In this document: piece by piece, positions 1 through 10,659 of the stretch | Layout: every line of letters begins with the position of its first letter | Position numbering within the stretch: the stretch's first letter is position 1 | Source of the DNA: Nymphaea colorata | Taxonomy: Eukaryota > Streptophyta > Magnoliopsida > Nymphaeales > Nymphaeaceae | Length of the DNA stretch: 64,000 nucleotides | Direction: 5' to 3' | NCBI RefSeq assembly: GCF_008831285.2 | Contig: NC_045143.1 | Location: forward strand, 6,703,503-6,767,502 | Position numbers and translations under genes: made by a program | Notes under the pieces: model-generated | Database searches by the model: none | The model's input: the letters and a program-made list of their open reading frames with translations, nothing else | Told to the model about the DNA's origin: nothing

Positions 1-42
<42 letters not shown>
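1..42. repeat. (TA)n microsatellite at the window edge
   Basis: Uninterrupted TA dinucleotides, cut by the window start. Similar TA tracts precede the same flanking repeat near 14.13, 26.1, 29.54 and 62.32 kb, so the tract is the edge of a recurring repeat. Confidence 0.95.
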
Positions 43-43
<1 letters not shown>

Positions 44-420
44 TAGACCATGTAGGTAAGAGATAAGAATGAGACCCCTTAAATATGTATTAAAAAATGT
101 TCTAAACAAAATGTAAATCTTCTAATATGTTTATAAACAATAATTTTACATAAATTATATTTTAGTTAAAACTATTTTGTAAAAAAAATTATCTCTTGTA
201 CTATCAAAATTTTGATGTCATATTCTTGACAATTAAAAAACATTATTAAAGTAAAAAATTAGCAACTTAATATATGTTTCTTATAAATTGCTTTATAAGG
301 TTAAATTGCAGAAAAACACATTAACGATTAATTTTAATGAGTTTGGTTCTTGTCATTTACTCAAGTGGTATGATATTTACCAACTACCTATCTGAATCAT
401 TATGGTAGTCCAATCTATTG
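43..420. repeat. AT-rich repeat adjoining (TA)n, member 1
   Basis: About 350 bp of AT-rich DNA that recurs, diverged, at about 14,150-14,560, 26,120-26,400, 29,570-29,890 and 62,345-62,560, each time right after a TA tract. Shared landmarks include a TATATGTTTCTTA block and a CTACC-rich end. In the RLK copies it lies in intron 1. It has no coding capacity. It may be a non-autonomous element or simply duplicated intron sequence; I see no terminal repeats that would decide. Confidence 0.6.
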
Positions 421-600
421 CGATGGATGGTTGAGAGAAAAAAAAAGAGAAAAAAATGAAAAAAAAAAAGAGAAAAAAATGATGTATATTTTTGTTTACA
501 GCTTCAGTTTTTTCTCATTGTTTTTCTCTTTGATTGTTTATCACCGTAGATCTAACAACCCTCATGAGAAAAGTGATTTTGGATATGTACATATATATAT

Positions 601-762
601 TAGTCCCCCCATGTGGTATTAGATTTGAATCTTCGGGCTTTAGAGTTTCAAGTCTACCACCACATTGTATATATATTTATATATTTTATATATATAATAG
701 TCCCCCCTTGTGGCATTACATTTGAATCTTCCGGCTTTAAAGTTTCAAGTCTACCACCACAT
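601..762. repeat. Tandem duplication of a ~62-bp unit
   Basis: Two diverged copies (about 601-665 and 698-762) share a TCCCCCC start, a TTTGAATCTTC core and an AAGTCTACCACCACAT end. They are separated by about 30 bp of TA-rich sequence. The stretch from 760 to 1,080 matches intron 1 of copies D and A (for example around 15,110-15,330). Confidence 0.7.
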
Positions 763-1134
763 GGGGAGACTGTATATATCAAGTGACAGGCTTTAGATTT
801 AATGAAGGAAGGCAACCATTTGATGCAGGTAATTAAAAATGTATCGACATTATTGGCTTTAATTATAGAGGCCAGTAGCTAATGAACATGAAAACAATTT
901 ATTGAAGTAGTCAGCCGTTCTGGTCAAACCAAACTTAAGCTGGCGGTAGCTGGATCTAATCAATGGAAAGTCATTTTTTATTAACAGCTGCATAACTCAA
1001 TTGTAATTTTAACAGTATAGAAAGGTTGGTTTCTATTCTAACGATGGGAAAAGCCAAGGTGTCGCCTTTGTTGGAATTTTTTATTCTCTTTCACACTGCA
1101 CCAGTTATTTTCCAGCATTGACGCTAACTTCCCT

Positions 1135-1252
1135 TAAAGTATTGGAGATTACTTTTTACGTCCCGGCAGCCAAGAATTAGGACGTGCAATTCTCTAAGGC
1201 AGAAAGCTGGAAAATTAACTAAAAACATGCTAAATTTCGTCTTTGAAACTGG
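1135..1252 (-). pseudogene. Duplicated 5' end of RLK intron 1
   Basis: This segment repeats the intron sequence that follows exon 1 in every RLK copy (GGACGT..CAATTCTCTAA, then AAATTTC, then the GTGAGATC donor flank). It stops exactly at the exon 1 donor site and carries no exon. The full version lies 250 bp to the right, next to exon 1 of copy F. It is a truncated duplication. Confidence 0.6.
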
Positions 1253-1499
1253 ATCTCACCGCCTCCATCTCCACTATCAACCACAGCTTAATCACTTCCG
1301 AAAATCTTCTTATTTCCCCTTGCCACCTTAGAAATTAGCCTCATGAAGAATTATAACTTGTAATGCAAGCTTGAAAGCGTCTTAAAATATCGAAGATTAC
1401 TTTGCACGCCCCGGTCAAGAGACGTCCAATTCTCTAAAGCGAAAAGCTGGAAAACTAGCTACAGGCAAGCAAAATTTCAGCCTTGGGGCAGTATCTCAC

Positions 1500-1581
1500 C
1501 ATATTGGCCGTCAACCACGGACATGAAAAGAGCCACAACGATCACTAACGAGAAGAGGTTCCGCCTGAAATGGATGACCAT
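1500..1581 (-). CDS. RLK copy F, exon 1 (signal peptide)
   Basis: On the minus strand this exon starts at an ATG (1,581) and encodes 27 residues beginning MVIHFRRNLFS and ending VVDGQY: a basic N-terminus, a hydrophobic core and a small-residue cleavage region, as in a secretory signal peptide. It ends with one base of a split codon at a GTGAGATAC donor (phase 1), exactly as in copies A, B and C. The upstream frame is also open to an ATG at 1,674 (MAALSPPDH), but a TATA-like box at 1,704-1,710 and the broken upstream frame in copy B favour the inner ATG. No later exon of this copy is visible between here and position 1; the rest of the gene, if present, is outside the window. Confidence 0.7.
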
Positions 1582-1703
1582 TGCCCAGTTGCCTCCGCTC
1601 CTTCTTCCTTCATAGTTCCTTCGTGTCTTCTTGAGATTGCAAGCATCGTGATCAGGAGGGGAAAGAGCAGCCATGATTCGTAAGATGAGAAAAATGTCGG
1701 TCG

Positions 1704-1710
1704 TTTATAC
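1704..1710 (-). promoter_or_regulatory. TATA-like box of RLK copy F
   Basis: Minus-strand GTATAAA about 123 nt upstream of the inner ATG. The same element sits 111-127 nt upstream of that ATG in A, B, C, D, G and H, followed by a shared TTCACAC-containing flank. Confidence 0.5.
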
Positions 1711-2049
1711 TCTTCACACCGAAGCCAAATAAGCAGTGGGGCTTCGTCTCGCGCGGGCTCTCGAAAGTATACTGCTCCCCATCGAGATGGCCTACATCTA
1801 CATTATTAACGGATGAAAGGGCACATCAGCAGCTGCCCCACGCAATTGACTTTGACCTGTCCCTTTCCACTTGACTTGGTCGCTTGAACGTAATGGTCTA
1901 GCTGTTCGTCAGCCACTTGCAACATCTTCACATGTTCTTCTGCTAGAAGCGCAAGCTTCCAGGTTCGCCACTCAAAAATGTCGGTCACTTGGTCATGTCA
2001 TCAGAGTTCACCAGCCAAATCTGAGCACCGCAAGTGGGTTGAATCGAAA

Positions 2050-2950
2050 TAAGCAAGACTAGAAAAAATAATTGTAATGTGGTTAGATTTAAGGAAGAAT
2101 TATTCAAAATTCAAACAGACTTGTAAAAAGTCCCTCCAAAAGATCTTGCATAAATTGTGGAATTAAGTAAACCTCACACCATCGAAGTCTTGAGTGTGAG
2201 AGATCATGGATGTAGGATTCGGATCTGAAGCATGCTAAAATTCTTTTTTCCTGTCTTGCTTATTTCATTTCATGGTATTAGAGCACCATCTGCTAGGAAT
2301 TTTTTTCCTGGTCTATGTTCTCCACAGCATATGCAGCTTCTTCTTAGTTAATGTTGCAAATTTTATCTCCATCAAACTTTCTCATAAGAATTATCTGCCT
2401 TAGAAAACTCAAATGTTTGGGCTCATTAAGACCGACGGCATGATGAGGTTTATTGACGAACAAGTTTGTCAGATGATGGATCACTAGATCACTATTTGAA
2501 GAAGAAATGGGTCTTGTCGTTGGACTCCAAACCCCTGCCAATGTTTCAAACGGTCTTTTAAAGGTCTTTGCTAGAAAATCAGAAGACTGAGAATTTCTTT
2601 TAAACATAAACTTGCAGATATATCAAAGTAAGACAAAGCTATCATCGAATATAGAACTTGATTCAAATAATATGTGATGAATTGGCAGCAATTGAAAAAC
2701 CTTTATTGGATCGAAACAAGGCATTTTGGCTCATAAATGGCATGGGATCAGGGTGGGTCATTGATGTTGTCTCATTGATTGAAAGACACGACAACATGAA
2801 GAACCTTCATGGCCCTCAACTTAATCTTAATGCAGCCTTTGTGAGTTAGCAGGTTCAATATTTTTCCAACTCTTACAACTACAATAATAGAGCAAGTGAC
2901 AAGTACAATTTGGAAGAATTTATAAAAAATTTTTGAAGTAGCATGGGCAG
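2050..2950 (+). mobile_element. Decayed Ty1-copia fragment: LTR end, PBS and gag
   Basis: A primer-binding-site-like sequence, TGGTATTAGAGCA (2,273-2,285), matches the initiator-Met tRNA PBS of plant Copia elements with one change. It follows a probable LTR 3' part (about 2,050-2,270) and precedes a heavily broken gag. Recognisable gag pieces in different frames are LSHKNYLP (about 2,378), LVVGLQTPANV (about 2,513) and ICDELAAIEKP..FWLINGMG (2,670-2,750), the usual order in UBN2/gag-type Copia capsid. Multiple stops and frame changes show it is dead. No pol or second LTR is seen, so it is truncated. Confidence 0.7.
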
Positions 2951-3139
2951 CAAATTTAATAGCCCTATGTGTCCCTTCTATTTAAAAGAGCATTGCATTA
3001 AACATATCTCAAGGCACATTGTATTTGATTAGAATTGCTTTCCTTTCCATCAAGGTTCGACTAGTACAACACCAAATTACATTTTTGCTCGTGAGCTTGT
3101 CTCATTTCTGCTACCCATTATAGACCCACATGATCTTGC

Positions 3140-3790
3140 CCGCCTACATCATGGCGAACCACAACCTCATCCTATTGATTCTAGACAGATCCAAGGCATA
3201 TCCAAAACAAGCCAGATTAAATTCTAGACCCACATGATCTTGCCCAGATCGAAACAATGTATGGATCAGTATTGTCAGAAAGAATTCATTGCCATGTTGT
3301 ATGCCTAGATCCCATTTTAGATTCATATCCAGATCTAAATTCTGGGTCCAGATCCAAACCATATCCAAAACAAGCATTTAAATCCAAACCAAATCCAAAA
3401 TATGCTTTCATATACTAAACAGATCCAAGACATAACTTTATACCAAATCCCAATTCTAGACCCATTTGATCTAAATCCAAGCCCTGGATCCATTTTAGAT
3501 ACACGCGCCAAAGTATTGATTCATATCCCTATCTGGTTCCAAATTCTCAATCCAGATCATGATCGAACCATGGTATTCATATCCAAATCTATGATTCTAT
3601 ATCCATTCTAAATACTTAATCTAGATCCAGGTCTAGATCTGAGCGTTTGTATCCATTTCTAAATCAAAATCCATATTCAAGATTTAAATTTATTGGTTGT
3701 ATCCATTTTCAACTTAAAATTATAAATTCATCCTTCTCTGGTATTTGGATCTGGTTGCAGATCTAAATTCAGTATCCAGACCCTGCACAG
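3140..3790. repeat. Degenerate GATCCAAATC-type minisatellite
   Basis: About 650 bp dominated by loose repeats of words such as AGATCCA, ATCCAGATCTAAAT and TATCCA, with period drifting around 12-22 bp. Open frames across it on both strands encode the repeat and have no domain, so they are not genes. Confidence 0.6.
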
Positions 3791-4005
3791 GCCCAAGGAT
3801 GAGCCTTGATTTTTTCAATATATCCAAGATTTTTCCAAAATACCCTTATCCCCCAAATCTCCTTTATTTTTTTAAAAAAATACTATTTTTTTTGTCAAAA
3901 AATTTCAAAATGTCTTTTTTTTTTTTCTCCACTGGCCCATAGAAGATGTGGCAAGCAGACCTAGCCATGTCACGCAGTACCCGACCCACACTAGCACTAG
4001 CCAGC

Positions 4006-4313
4006 CGTGTCTATAAGCGTGGACAACAAGCCCGGGTACCCGTACCTGGCCCAATCTGGCCCTGGGCCCAGGCCCAAAATGGCTGACCCAATAATAAATC
4101 AGGTCAGCAGATGGTGCCGGATTGGTTTTTTAAAATTTTTTGTTATTTTTATTTAATAATAATATATATCTAATGACTATAAATATATTTTACACTCAAA
4201 AATTTTATTTTATATTTAAAAAAATATGTGTTTTATGTTAATCGGGTCAGGCCCAGGCTAGGTTTCGGGCGTCGTATTCTAGTCGGGCTGGGCTGGCTCG
4301 GTCTGCGTGTCTA
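4006..4313. mobile_element. hAT-type MITE, 292 bp, with 8-bp target duplication
   Basis: The element spans 4,014-4,305 and is flanked by identical 8-bp sequences, CGTGTCTA, at 4,006-4,013 and 4,306-4,313. It starts TAAGCGTGGAC and runs into GCCCGGGTACCCG; the right end, read in reverse, starts CAGACCGAG and contains GCCCGACTAGAATACG, an imperfect inverted repeat. The interior is AT-rich and non-coding. An 8-bp duplication plus a TAxxxxTGG terminus with GGGTACCCG is typical of non-autonomous plant hAT elements. A relative lies at 31,428-31,756. Confidence 0.75.
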
Positions 4314-4429
4314 GCCATATACTGCCCTAGTTGTTGGCCGGCCTGACCAGAATTGGTCAAAACAGTGGTACGGCTTGCCGGTATAGGTTTTGTAGGCTGA
4401 AGGGGCAGCCTACCTTTGGTGCTGTCAAA

Positions 4430-5870
4430 CCCAAGGACAATCTTATTTTTGGACAGATTTTACTTTATTAATGTAATTAAGTTAATTTTATGTCAATAAT
4501 GACTAGATAATTGCATTTAATGAAAAAAAAAGAATGCCCTTAGGCTTCATTCCTTTATAAGTATTTCTCATTTCTCACGTCAAACACATCAATCTAGCAA
4601 TTCCTTGAGCCCTCTCTCCCCTTCTAGTCTTCTTACTCCCTTCTTTCAACTTTTATTTTCCTCCTCCTGTTTCTTAGCTTGGGTCTCTTCATTTTCAAAT
4701 TGAAGCCTTCAATCTCTACCATGGAAGAGCTCGTTGAGGATTTAAAGAGTTCATCCCTAGTCCATTGAGGGGGCTATCAAGGGATCCCTTTTGTTCAAAA
4801 GAGCTGAGGAATAATCATCCATTTCTTTCCCTTCTAATCTTTCCATTTTTTGAGGGATTAAAATTACATTAAAAAATCATTTTTTTTTTACCTTCTTTAC
4901 CTTTTCTTTCCCTTACATCCAAACATGGTTATTAGTTCTCCGTTCCTATCTCTTCATATTAATTAGTCATTCAAATACAGGAAATGACTTCCTTTCCATT
5001 CCTTTCCCTCCTTTCCCAGGTTGTTCCGTAAGGTATGAAGACCTCTCCTTTTTTAAGTTTTTTTTTTCTTTCTATTTTACGACAAGCCAATGAAGGTTTA
5101 CAGATCCATCCGAAGCTAAAGATCTTCCCTAAAGTTCTACAAGCATGACCGATAAAAAATATAACTTCCTAATTTCTTTTTATCTATCCTTTTAACGTGG
5201 CTTTATTTTTTTTAATTTTTTCTACCTCTTAATCTCTCTTTTCATTTTTATTTATCTCTTCATTTCTCTCTTTCACAACATTTTCGTCTTTTTCTTAATC
5301 TTATTTTAAATTTTATCTCCTTATTTTGAAAGCCTTTTTCTCTTTTTGGATCTCTCTCTCTCTATATCACTTGTTAATTTCTCTCCATCTGTTAAATCTT
5401 TCTTGCTCTTTGGTTAATTTCTCCCTTTTTAATTTCTCTTTTCTTTATCTTTCTCTCTACCTCTCTTTTGTATCCCTTCCTCTCTTTTCTTTCCTCTTAT
5501 TTCTCTCTTTCTCTCTGTTTCCTTTTTCTCTACTGTTCTCTCTTTATAAAATTGCCTTTCTCACATTTTTAATCTCTGCCTCTCGCATTTTTTATCTTGT
5601 TCTTTTCCTTTTCTTAATTTTGTTTTCTCTCTCATTTTAATGTCTCTCCCTCTATTTCTTTCTCTCTCTTTTCTCATCCTTATTTCTTCTCTCTCTCTCT
5701 CTTGATGTTTTTCTCACGCTTTTATAGTTTTTTCACTTTCTATTTTTTTCCTTTTTTGTCTTTATTTTTCACCCTTTAATTCTCTCTATCTATTTCTTTC
5801 TTTTTCGTTTTTTTCTTTTTCCCTATTTTTCTCTATGTTTTTCTTTCTATATGTCTTTCTTTCTACTTTG
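4430..5870. repeat. Gene-free, pyrimidine-rich stretch
   Basis: AT-rich DNA grades into about 800 bp (5,050-5,870) of CT- and T-rich sequence with many TCTCTC and CTTTTT words. The open frame at 5,326-5,640 is almost entirely Leu, Ser and Phe from this composition and is not a gene. Confidence 0.6.
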
Positions 5871-7080
5871 ATGGCCTGTGGATATGCATTACAATGGCAA
5901 CGATTTGGTGTGAGATACCTTTCATATTTCCATTATTTTGGAAACTAGGACATGCTCAACCTAAGAAAACACCTAAACAAGCTTAATGACATGTTAAGTT
6001 GTATTGAGCATGTCATTTTTTCATTTCAAAATATAAATACATCCTACATCCCATTGCATTTGTTCATTCTTAGCCTTTCCATAGCCTACCTGAACTTTTG
6101 AACACACTGTTGAGATGAAAGTTTACACCTTGATGTAGATCAAAATCTAATTTGATATCATCCTCATGAATACTTTTCTTTCAATATTTCTATCAATTTC
6201 ATGTAAATACGCATGAACGCACATAAGCACATACGATCACTTCACCAAACACAAATGGAATAATGAGTGCACTTTCCATTGAATCCTAAAGAAGCTAAGA
6301 CTAAATCTTATCAACATAGAAACCGGAATAGAGTTAAAGCTTAAACCTTCCTCAGCATTCAAATAAAACACTTTCTTAAATTATTATATTTGCACTTTCT
6401 TTTCAAAAACTGGATTTTCAAAATCAAGTCATTTTCGAACTTTTGTAAATACTGCAAAGCCCCTCCTCTTTTGGGCATATAATGCAGACGAACTATGGGT
6501 ATCGTCCCTCCAATTCAAAATTTTATTTTCCACAAAAAAGTTTCAAAATCTTTTCTCTACAAAACATAACAAATCGAAGACATGATTTGCAAAACAAACC
6601 ATTTGCAAATATGTTTTCCAACCGTACTTTTTCAAATAAGTTGACAATCTTAGAAGTTCAAAAGACTATTTTTGAACACAAATTCTCTTTTACATGAGTT
6701 CTAATGATAAGATAAGAAGTACCCAAATGATTCTAAAGTATATTTCTTTCAACAATTCATTTTCTAAACCATTTAAGAATTCTAAATTTCAAACTTATCT
6801 TTCTAAAATTGTAATCATTTGGGTTTATTAAAATACCCCAAAGACCATGATTCTGTCACCAGGGCACTATATTTTAAACCAAACCTCATTTAATCTTTTC
6901 GAAAAAAAATTCAATCTTTTGAAAGTGTAGCTTATCTTGAGTACACATGCTTAGAATTTAAGGATAATATTTAAAAATCTTGGAATTTGCAAAACAAAGA
7001 GACTACTTCTTAGTGGGTTAACCATAAGAAAAGCATGAGAACAACCAACCTCGTTCCGACACACACTCCAAAAAAACTAA
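5871..7080. other. AT-rich intergenic DNA, no gene recognised
   Basis: About 1.2 kb, AT-rich, with stops in all frames. It is unlike the RLK introns. It may be an old LTR or spacer, but I find no terminal repeats, PBS or coding motif. Confidence 0.5.
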
Positions 7081-7448
7081 AGATGAATGTGCAACTCATT
7101 TAGTAAAGATGGTTTTCCCAATCATCAAACAATGTATTTTGTAGAAGCAAATATTAAAGACATCAAAGCCGAAACTCTACTTCAATTTGACCCGTGGTGT
7201 TTTTTTTTTATGTTTTCTGTAATTTGGTAATGGCTACTGCTTATTGATCTAAAAAAAAAAGTTAGGATGCATTTTATTGCATAAAAAGCTTCTTCAAGAC
7301 GGCTTAATCTTGAAATTGCTTCTCAAGAACTGCAAACGGATTTCAAATATTTAACAACAAAATCAAGAAAGCCAAACTTATCTGCATTTATCCAACAAGA
7401 CCTCAATGAAAAAAATGAAGAAAAACACACAAAAAGGAAAGTCCAAGG
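7081..7448 (-). pseudogene. RLK intron 3 fragment left of relic E
   Basis: Matches intron 3 sequence also seen near 9,370-9,700, 44,960-45,300 and 59,160-59,520. Landmarks are GCAACTCATTTAGTAAAG, a CAATCATC..CAT block, and AAAACACAC..AAAG ahead of an AAGGCTA junction word. It is fused directly to a partial exon 4 at about 7,449, not to the TM exon that intron 3 should adjoin. Confidence 0.55.
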
Positions 7449-7690
7449 CTAAATGACCAGGCAAAGTTTCCGGTACTGCTCAGGGTCATGTTGTCGGTAA
7501 AGTGAGGTGCAGCTGCAGCCACTAGCATCGTTCTGTCGTCTGTTCTACTACTTGACACTTCACCAGATGCATGCCTTCAGCACAGAACTGGCATCCTCAC
7601 CGTTCGTTGTGGCATCCTCACCGTTCCTTTCACAAGGAGAAAGAGAGAATGAAATTGTTGGCTGCCTAATTCGATGGCTATTGTCATCTA
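7449..7690 (-). pseudogene. RLK relic E: truncated exon 4
   Basis: Minus-strand translation gives SSSRTDDRTMLV followed by PHFTDNMTLSSTGNF, matching the exon 4 juxtamembrane and pre-glycine-loop region of B (SGTRTADRTLLV, RHFTYNEIWSITGNF). The match stops just before the glycine loop, where intron-3-like DNA begins. An 18-20 bp internal tandem duplication (GGCATCCTCACCGTTC twice, 7,590-7,630) disrupts the upstream part. No kinase domain follows. Confidence 0.65.
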
Positions 7691-8194
7691 TCAGTTTTTA
7701 GTTAAATATTAAAATAATTTAAGATATTTGATATTTTTTGTTGAAATGAAGTGACCTCATGAAGAAACTGTGTCCTTACACAAAAATATTGTAGAATCCA
7801 CACAACAAAAGTCCAAGGCCATATGTTTAACCCTCTCAACATGAGGCCCTACAATTTAATCTTATGAAGATATGAAAAAACTGTTTTAGTTTTGGTTGGG
7901 GGTGAATGGGACGTTAACAATCCAGCACTCTCAAAGTTTTCTTCGTTCATTCCCTTGTCTTTCAGGTTTGGGATGCTTTAGTACTTAGGTGAAAACAATA
8001 CACTCATCAACTAAACTGTCATAATTCTTTCGTTTACAATCCAAAAGAATAGTGCCCACAAGAATTAAGCTAACCATAAACTTTTTATGCAACCACCTAC
8101 CCCACCAGTTATGATACTTTAGTTTTGTTGCGTTCACTGTTTCAAATAAGAAAAGGGAATGCATCTCTTCCTCCCAGCTCATGGCCGGCCGCCG

Positions 8195-8480
8195 TTTGTT
8201 TAGCTCATAATAAAATAAATTATATAAATCGATGGGTCTGTTTCACCGTGGATACGAGACAGTGACTTGACATCCTTAAGATCTTAAATTCATGAATTTA
8301 AGATTAGACCACGTTTTTATCGGACCTTAAATTAATGGTTTTTAGCATGTAAGGTGGATATATAATATTCACATTACAAAGATCTTAGTTTCTTTAAACT
8401 AAAGATCTTGGAAATCCCACCTTTTACCGCAGCTTTGAATTTAAGATCCAAAGCTATCAAATACAAGGGATAAGAATTTG
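8195..8480. other. Insertion with a palindromic core in duplicated intron 3
   Basis: Interrupts sequence that is continuous in the sister unit near 9,355-9,500. It contains a near-perfect palindrome around ATCTTAAATTC/GAATTTAAGAT (about 8,280-8,305) and further AAGATCTT words. It could be a small DNA transposon; I cannot define clear terminal repeats or a target duplication. Confidence 0.35.
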
Positions 8481-8707
8481 ACCCACGGTGTTTTTTCTTA
8501 TTTTTTGTAATATTTGGTTCAATCCATCGGAAAGAAAAAGGCTTAGGCTGTGTTTAATAGTCAAAAAAAGCTATTTCAAGAGGATTAATGTTGATTTCGT
8601 TTTTTCAAGAACTATGGAAGGATTTCAAATATTTAACTGCAAAACCAAGAAAAGTCATACTTATGTGCACCCACAAAAAAGAAAAAGACACCAAAGAATG
8701 TGTAAGG

Positions 8708-8904
8708 CTAGATGACCAGACCTAAGTTTCCGGGAGTGCTCCCGATCCCGTTGCGGGTATGTTCAGGTGGAGCCATTGGCATCGTTTTGTCGGTTGCATG
8801 GCTTCCCGATCCCGTGGCTGGCGGAGTTGTTTGTTCCGGCGCAGTTCCGTTGCCTCCATTTGCCGCCGCTCGTTGAGCTGTCATCCAGTGATGCCCCACC
8901 TGTC
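8708..8904 (-). pseudogene. RLK copy D, truncated exon 4 (kinase lost)
   Basis: A good acceptor (CCTATTATAG) opens the exon at 8,904 in the phase expected from the TM exon. The frame runs QVGHHWMTAQRAAANGG and reaches HTRNGIGSTPGNLGLVI, the counterpart of HFTYNEIWSITGNFGRVI in copy B, then hits TAG at 8,708-8,710 where the glycine loop should start. What follows to the left is intron-3-like DNA. As predicted, copy D would be a secreted, membrane-anchored Pro-rich protein with a ~65-residue cytoplasmic tail and no kinase. The breakpoint is the same as in relic E. Confidence 0.65.
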
Positions 8905-9743
8905 CTATAATAGGAAGAAAGAGAGAAAGCTGAATGAGAGGGAGGGAGAGAAAGAGAGTGAATGCAATTGGTGACTGACGGATTCGATGGCCATTTTTAT
9001 GATGCCACTTTGTAGTTATATTTTAAAATAACTTAAGATATTTTATATTTTTCGTTGAAGGGAAATGACCTATTTAGTGAAGAAACTCGTGTCCTTGCTT
9101 ATAGAAATATCTTGAGATTTAGAGTCAAAAAGAAAAGTCCCCCAGGCCATATCTTCAATTCTTTAAACAAGAGGCACTTCAATTTATTTTATTTTTGTGA
9201 AGCCACGGAAAAACTGTTGAGATTACATTCACAAGGATCAAACCGACCAAGCGCCTTACCAACTGTACTCCCCTTAGTTCTGTTCAGTTCACTGTTATAT
9301 ATTAAAAGGAAATATCTCTCGTCCTGTCGCCGCTAATGGCTTGGCACCATTTGTTTTGCTCAAATAAAATAGAGGTGAATGTGCAACCCATTTAGTAAAG
9401 ATGGTTTTTCCAATCATCAAACATTGGATTTTCTAGGGAAGAAGATTAAAGATATCAAGAGTTGAACAGCCTATATGGCTATATCAATTTCATCTGTCGT
9501 GTCTTTTTTTTTTTGTAATTTTTATACTAAATTTTAGTACTGGCTGATGCTTATTGACCTTCAATCAGAAAAAAAAGGCTCTGACTGAAAATCTTTCTCA
9601 CGATGGCTTAAAATTGAAATTGTTTTTTAAGAACTAGGGACAGATTTCATATATTTAACTGCAAAATCAAGGAAAGCAATACTTGTTGCACCATGATCAG
9701 GGATCTGTCAAGCTAATTAAATAGTAAATACCAGCTTAATTAC

Positions 9744-9884
9744 CTGGTTGCTCATGATGTCCTTGCTTGTACTTTCGCTTGAGGGCGAGCCCGATTAATA
9801 CAATCACTGGAACGCCGACCACAGCAGCCACGACGGAGACTACTATGGTGCCGGTAGGCATTTTTCCTCCACCGTGGCCGTCAC
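9744..9884 (-). CDS. RLK copy D, exon 3 (transmembrane segment)
   Basis: A 141-nt exon between acceptor CGGAAG and donor CCAG/GTAATT, phase 1 on both sides. It encodes DGHGGGKMPT, then TIVVSVVAAVVGVPVIVLIG, a continuous hydrophobic helix, then LALKRKYKQGHHEQP, with the basic stop-transfer segment and EQP end shared with A, B and C. The frame is intact and 9 nt longer than in A. It splices in phase to exon 4 at 8,904. Confidence 0.7.
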
Positions 9885-9984
9885 CTTCCGATTCAAAATG
9901 GTATAGCAAAAGTTTGTCAGATACATAGTGATATTAGAGTCTGGTTGTAGCAACTAACAACTGCTGTCTGTCAATGAGAAGCGG

Positions 9985-10659
9985 CCACTGAGCAGTGGCG
10001 GAGCCAAAAAAGTTTTCTGGAGGGGGCACCCATTCATAGATTTTCACATACGAAGGGGTACTCACATATAGGACAAAGCAAATATTTGAAGATACTAATG
10101 TAAAAATAAACAAACATTGAGGGATGTTTGGCGAAGCTTTGATCTCCTCATTTGTCAAGCGCGATTCAGATCGCCAAACAAAAATCCTTCATAAATTAGA
10201 CAAATTTGAAAATTGAAATTCACTACTGGAAAAATCATATATGTTAAGTGCTATCAGATTCACCGCTTCCTCTTAAGTTCCTACAAATAGTTAAGAAAAG
10301 AAACAAAGACGCATAGCAGGAGCAGCAAAGGCGGAGGAGACGGAAGTGAAGAGCTGCGCCGCACCGAAACAAAGAGATTAATTTAGTGAAAGCAGGCTGG
10401 AGGCAGAGGAAAGTGGTGGCATCTAAAGCTTGACATGAGAACAACAACACCATATTGAAAAAAAAAAATAGACTAAGTAATGCGTAAACGAATATAAAAA
10501 AAATCATATAAAGAGCAAAAAATAATTAGAACAATTGAACAAACATAAAATAAAACTAGTGAAATTCAAACATATATATGAATCTATATATATCTATCTT
10601 GGGCTGGCGTGGGCAAGCGCCCATGCCAGCCCCACGCTGGCTCCGCCACTGCCACTGAG
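9985..10659. mobile_element. hAT-type non-autonomous element, 659 bp, with TSD
   Basis: The element spans 9,993-10,651. Left end CAGTGGCGGAGCCA and right end TGGCTCCGCCACTG are perfect inverted repeats of 14 bp. The flanks are identical 8-bp duplications, CCACTGAG, at 9,985-9,992 and 10,652-10,659. Eight-bp duplications and a CAGTGGCGGAGCC terminus fit the hAT superfamily. The interior has no transposase. It sits in intron 2 of copy D; removing it restores sequence alignable with intron 2 of B near 45,600. Confidence 0.85.

Noticed and set aside
3144-3611. Open frames of 69-77 codons with repeated short words
   Set aside because: They encode the degenerate GATCCAAA minisatellite; frames are not conserved between repeat units.
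5326-5640. 104-codon hydrophobic open frame
   Set aside because: Caused by TCTCTC/CTTT composition; no conserved motif, no splice or promoter context.
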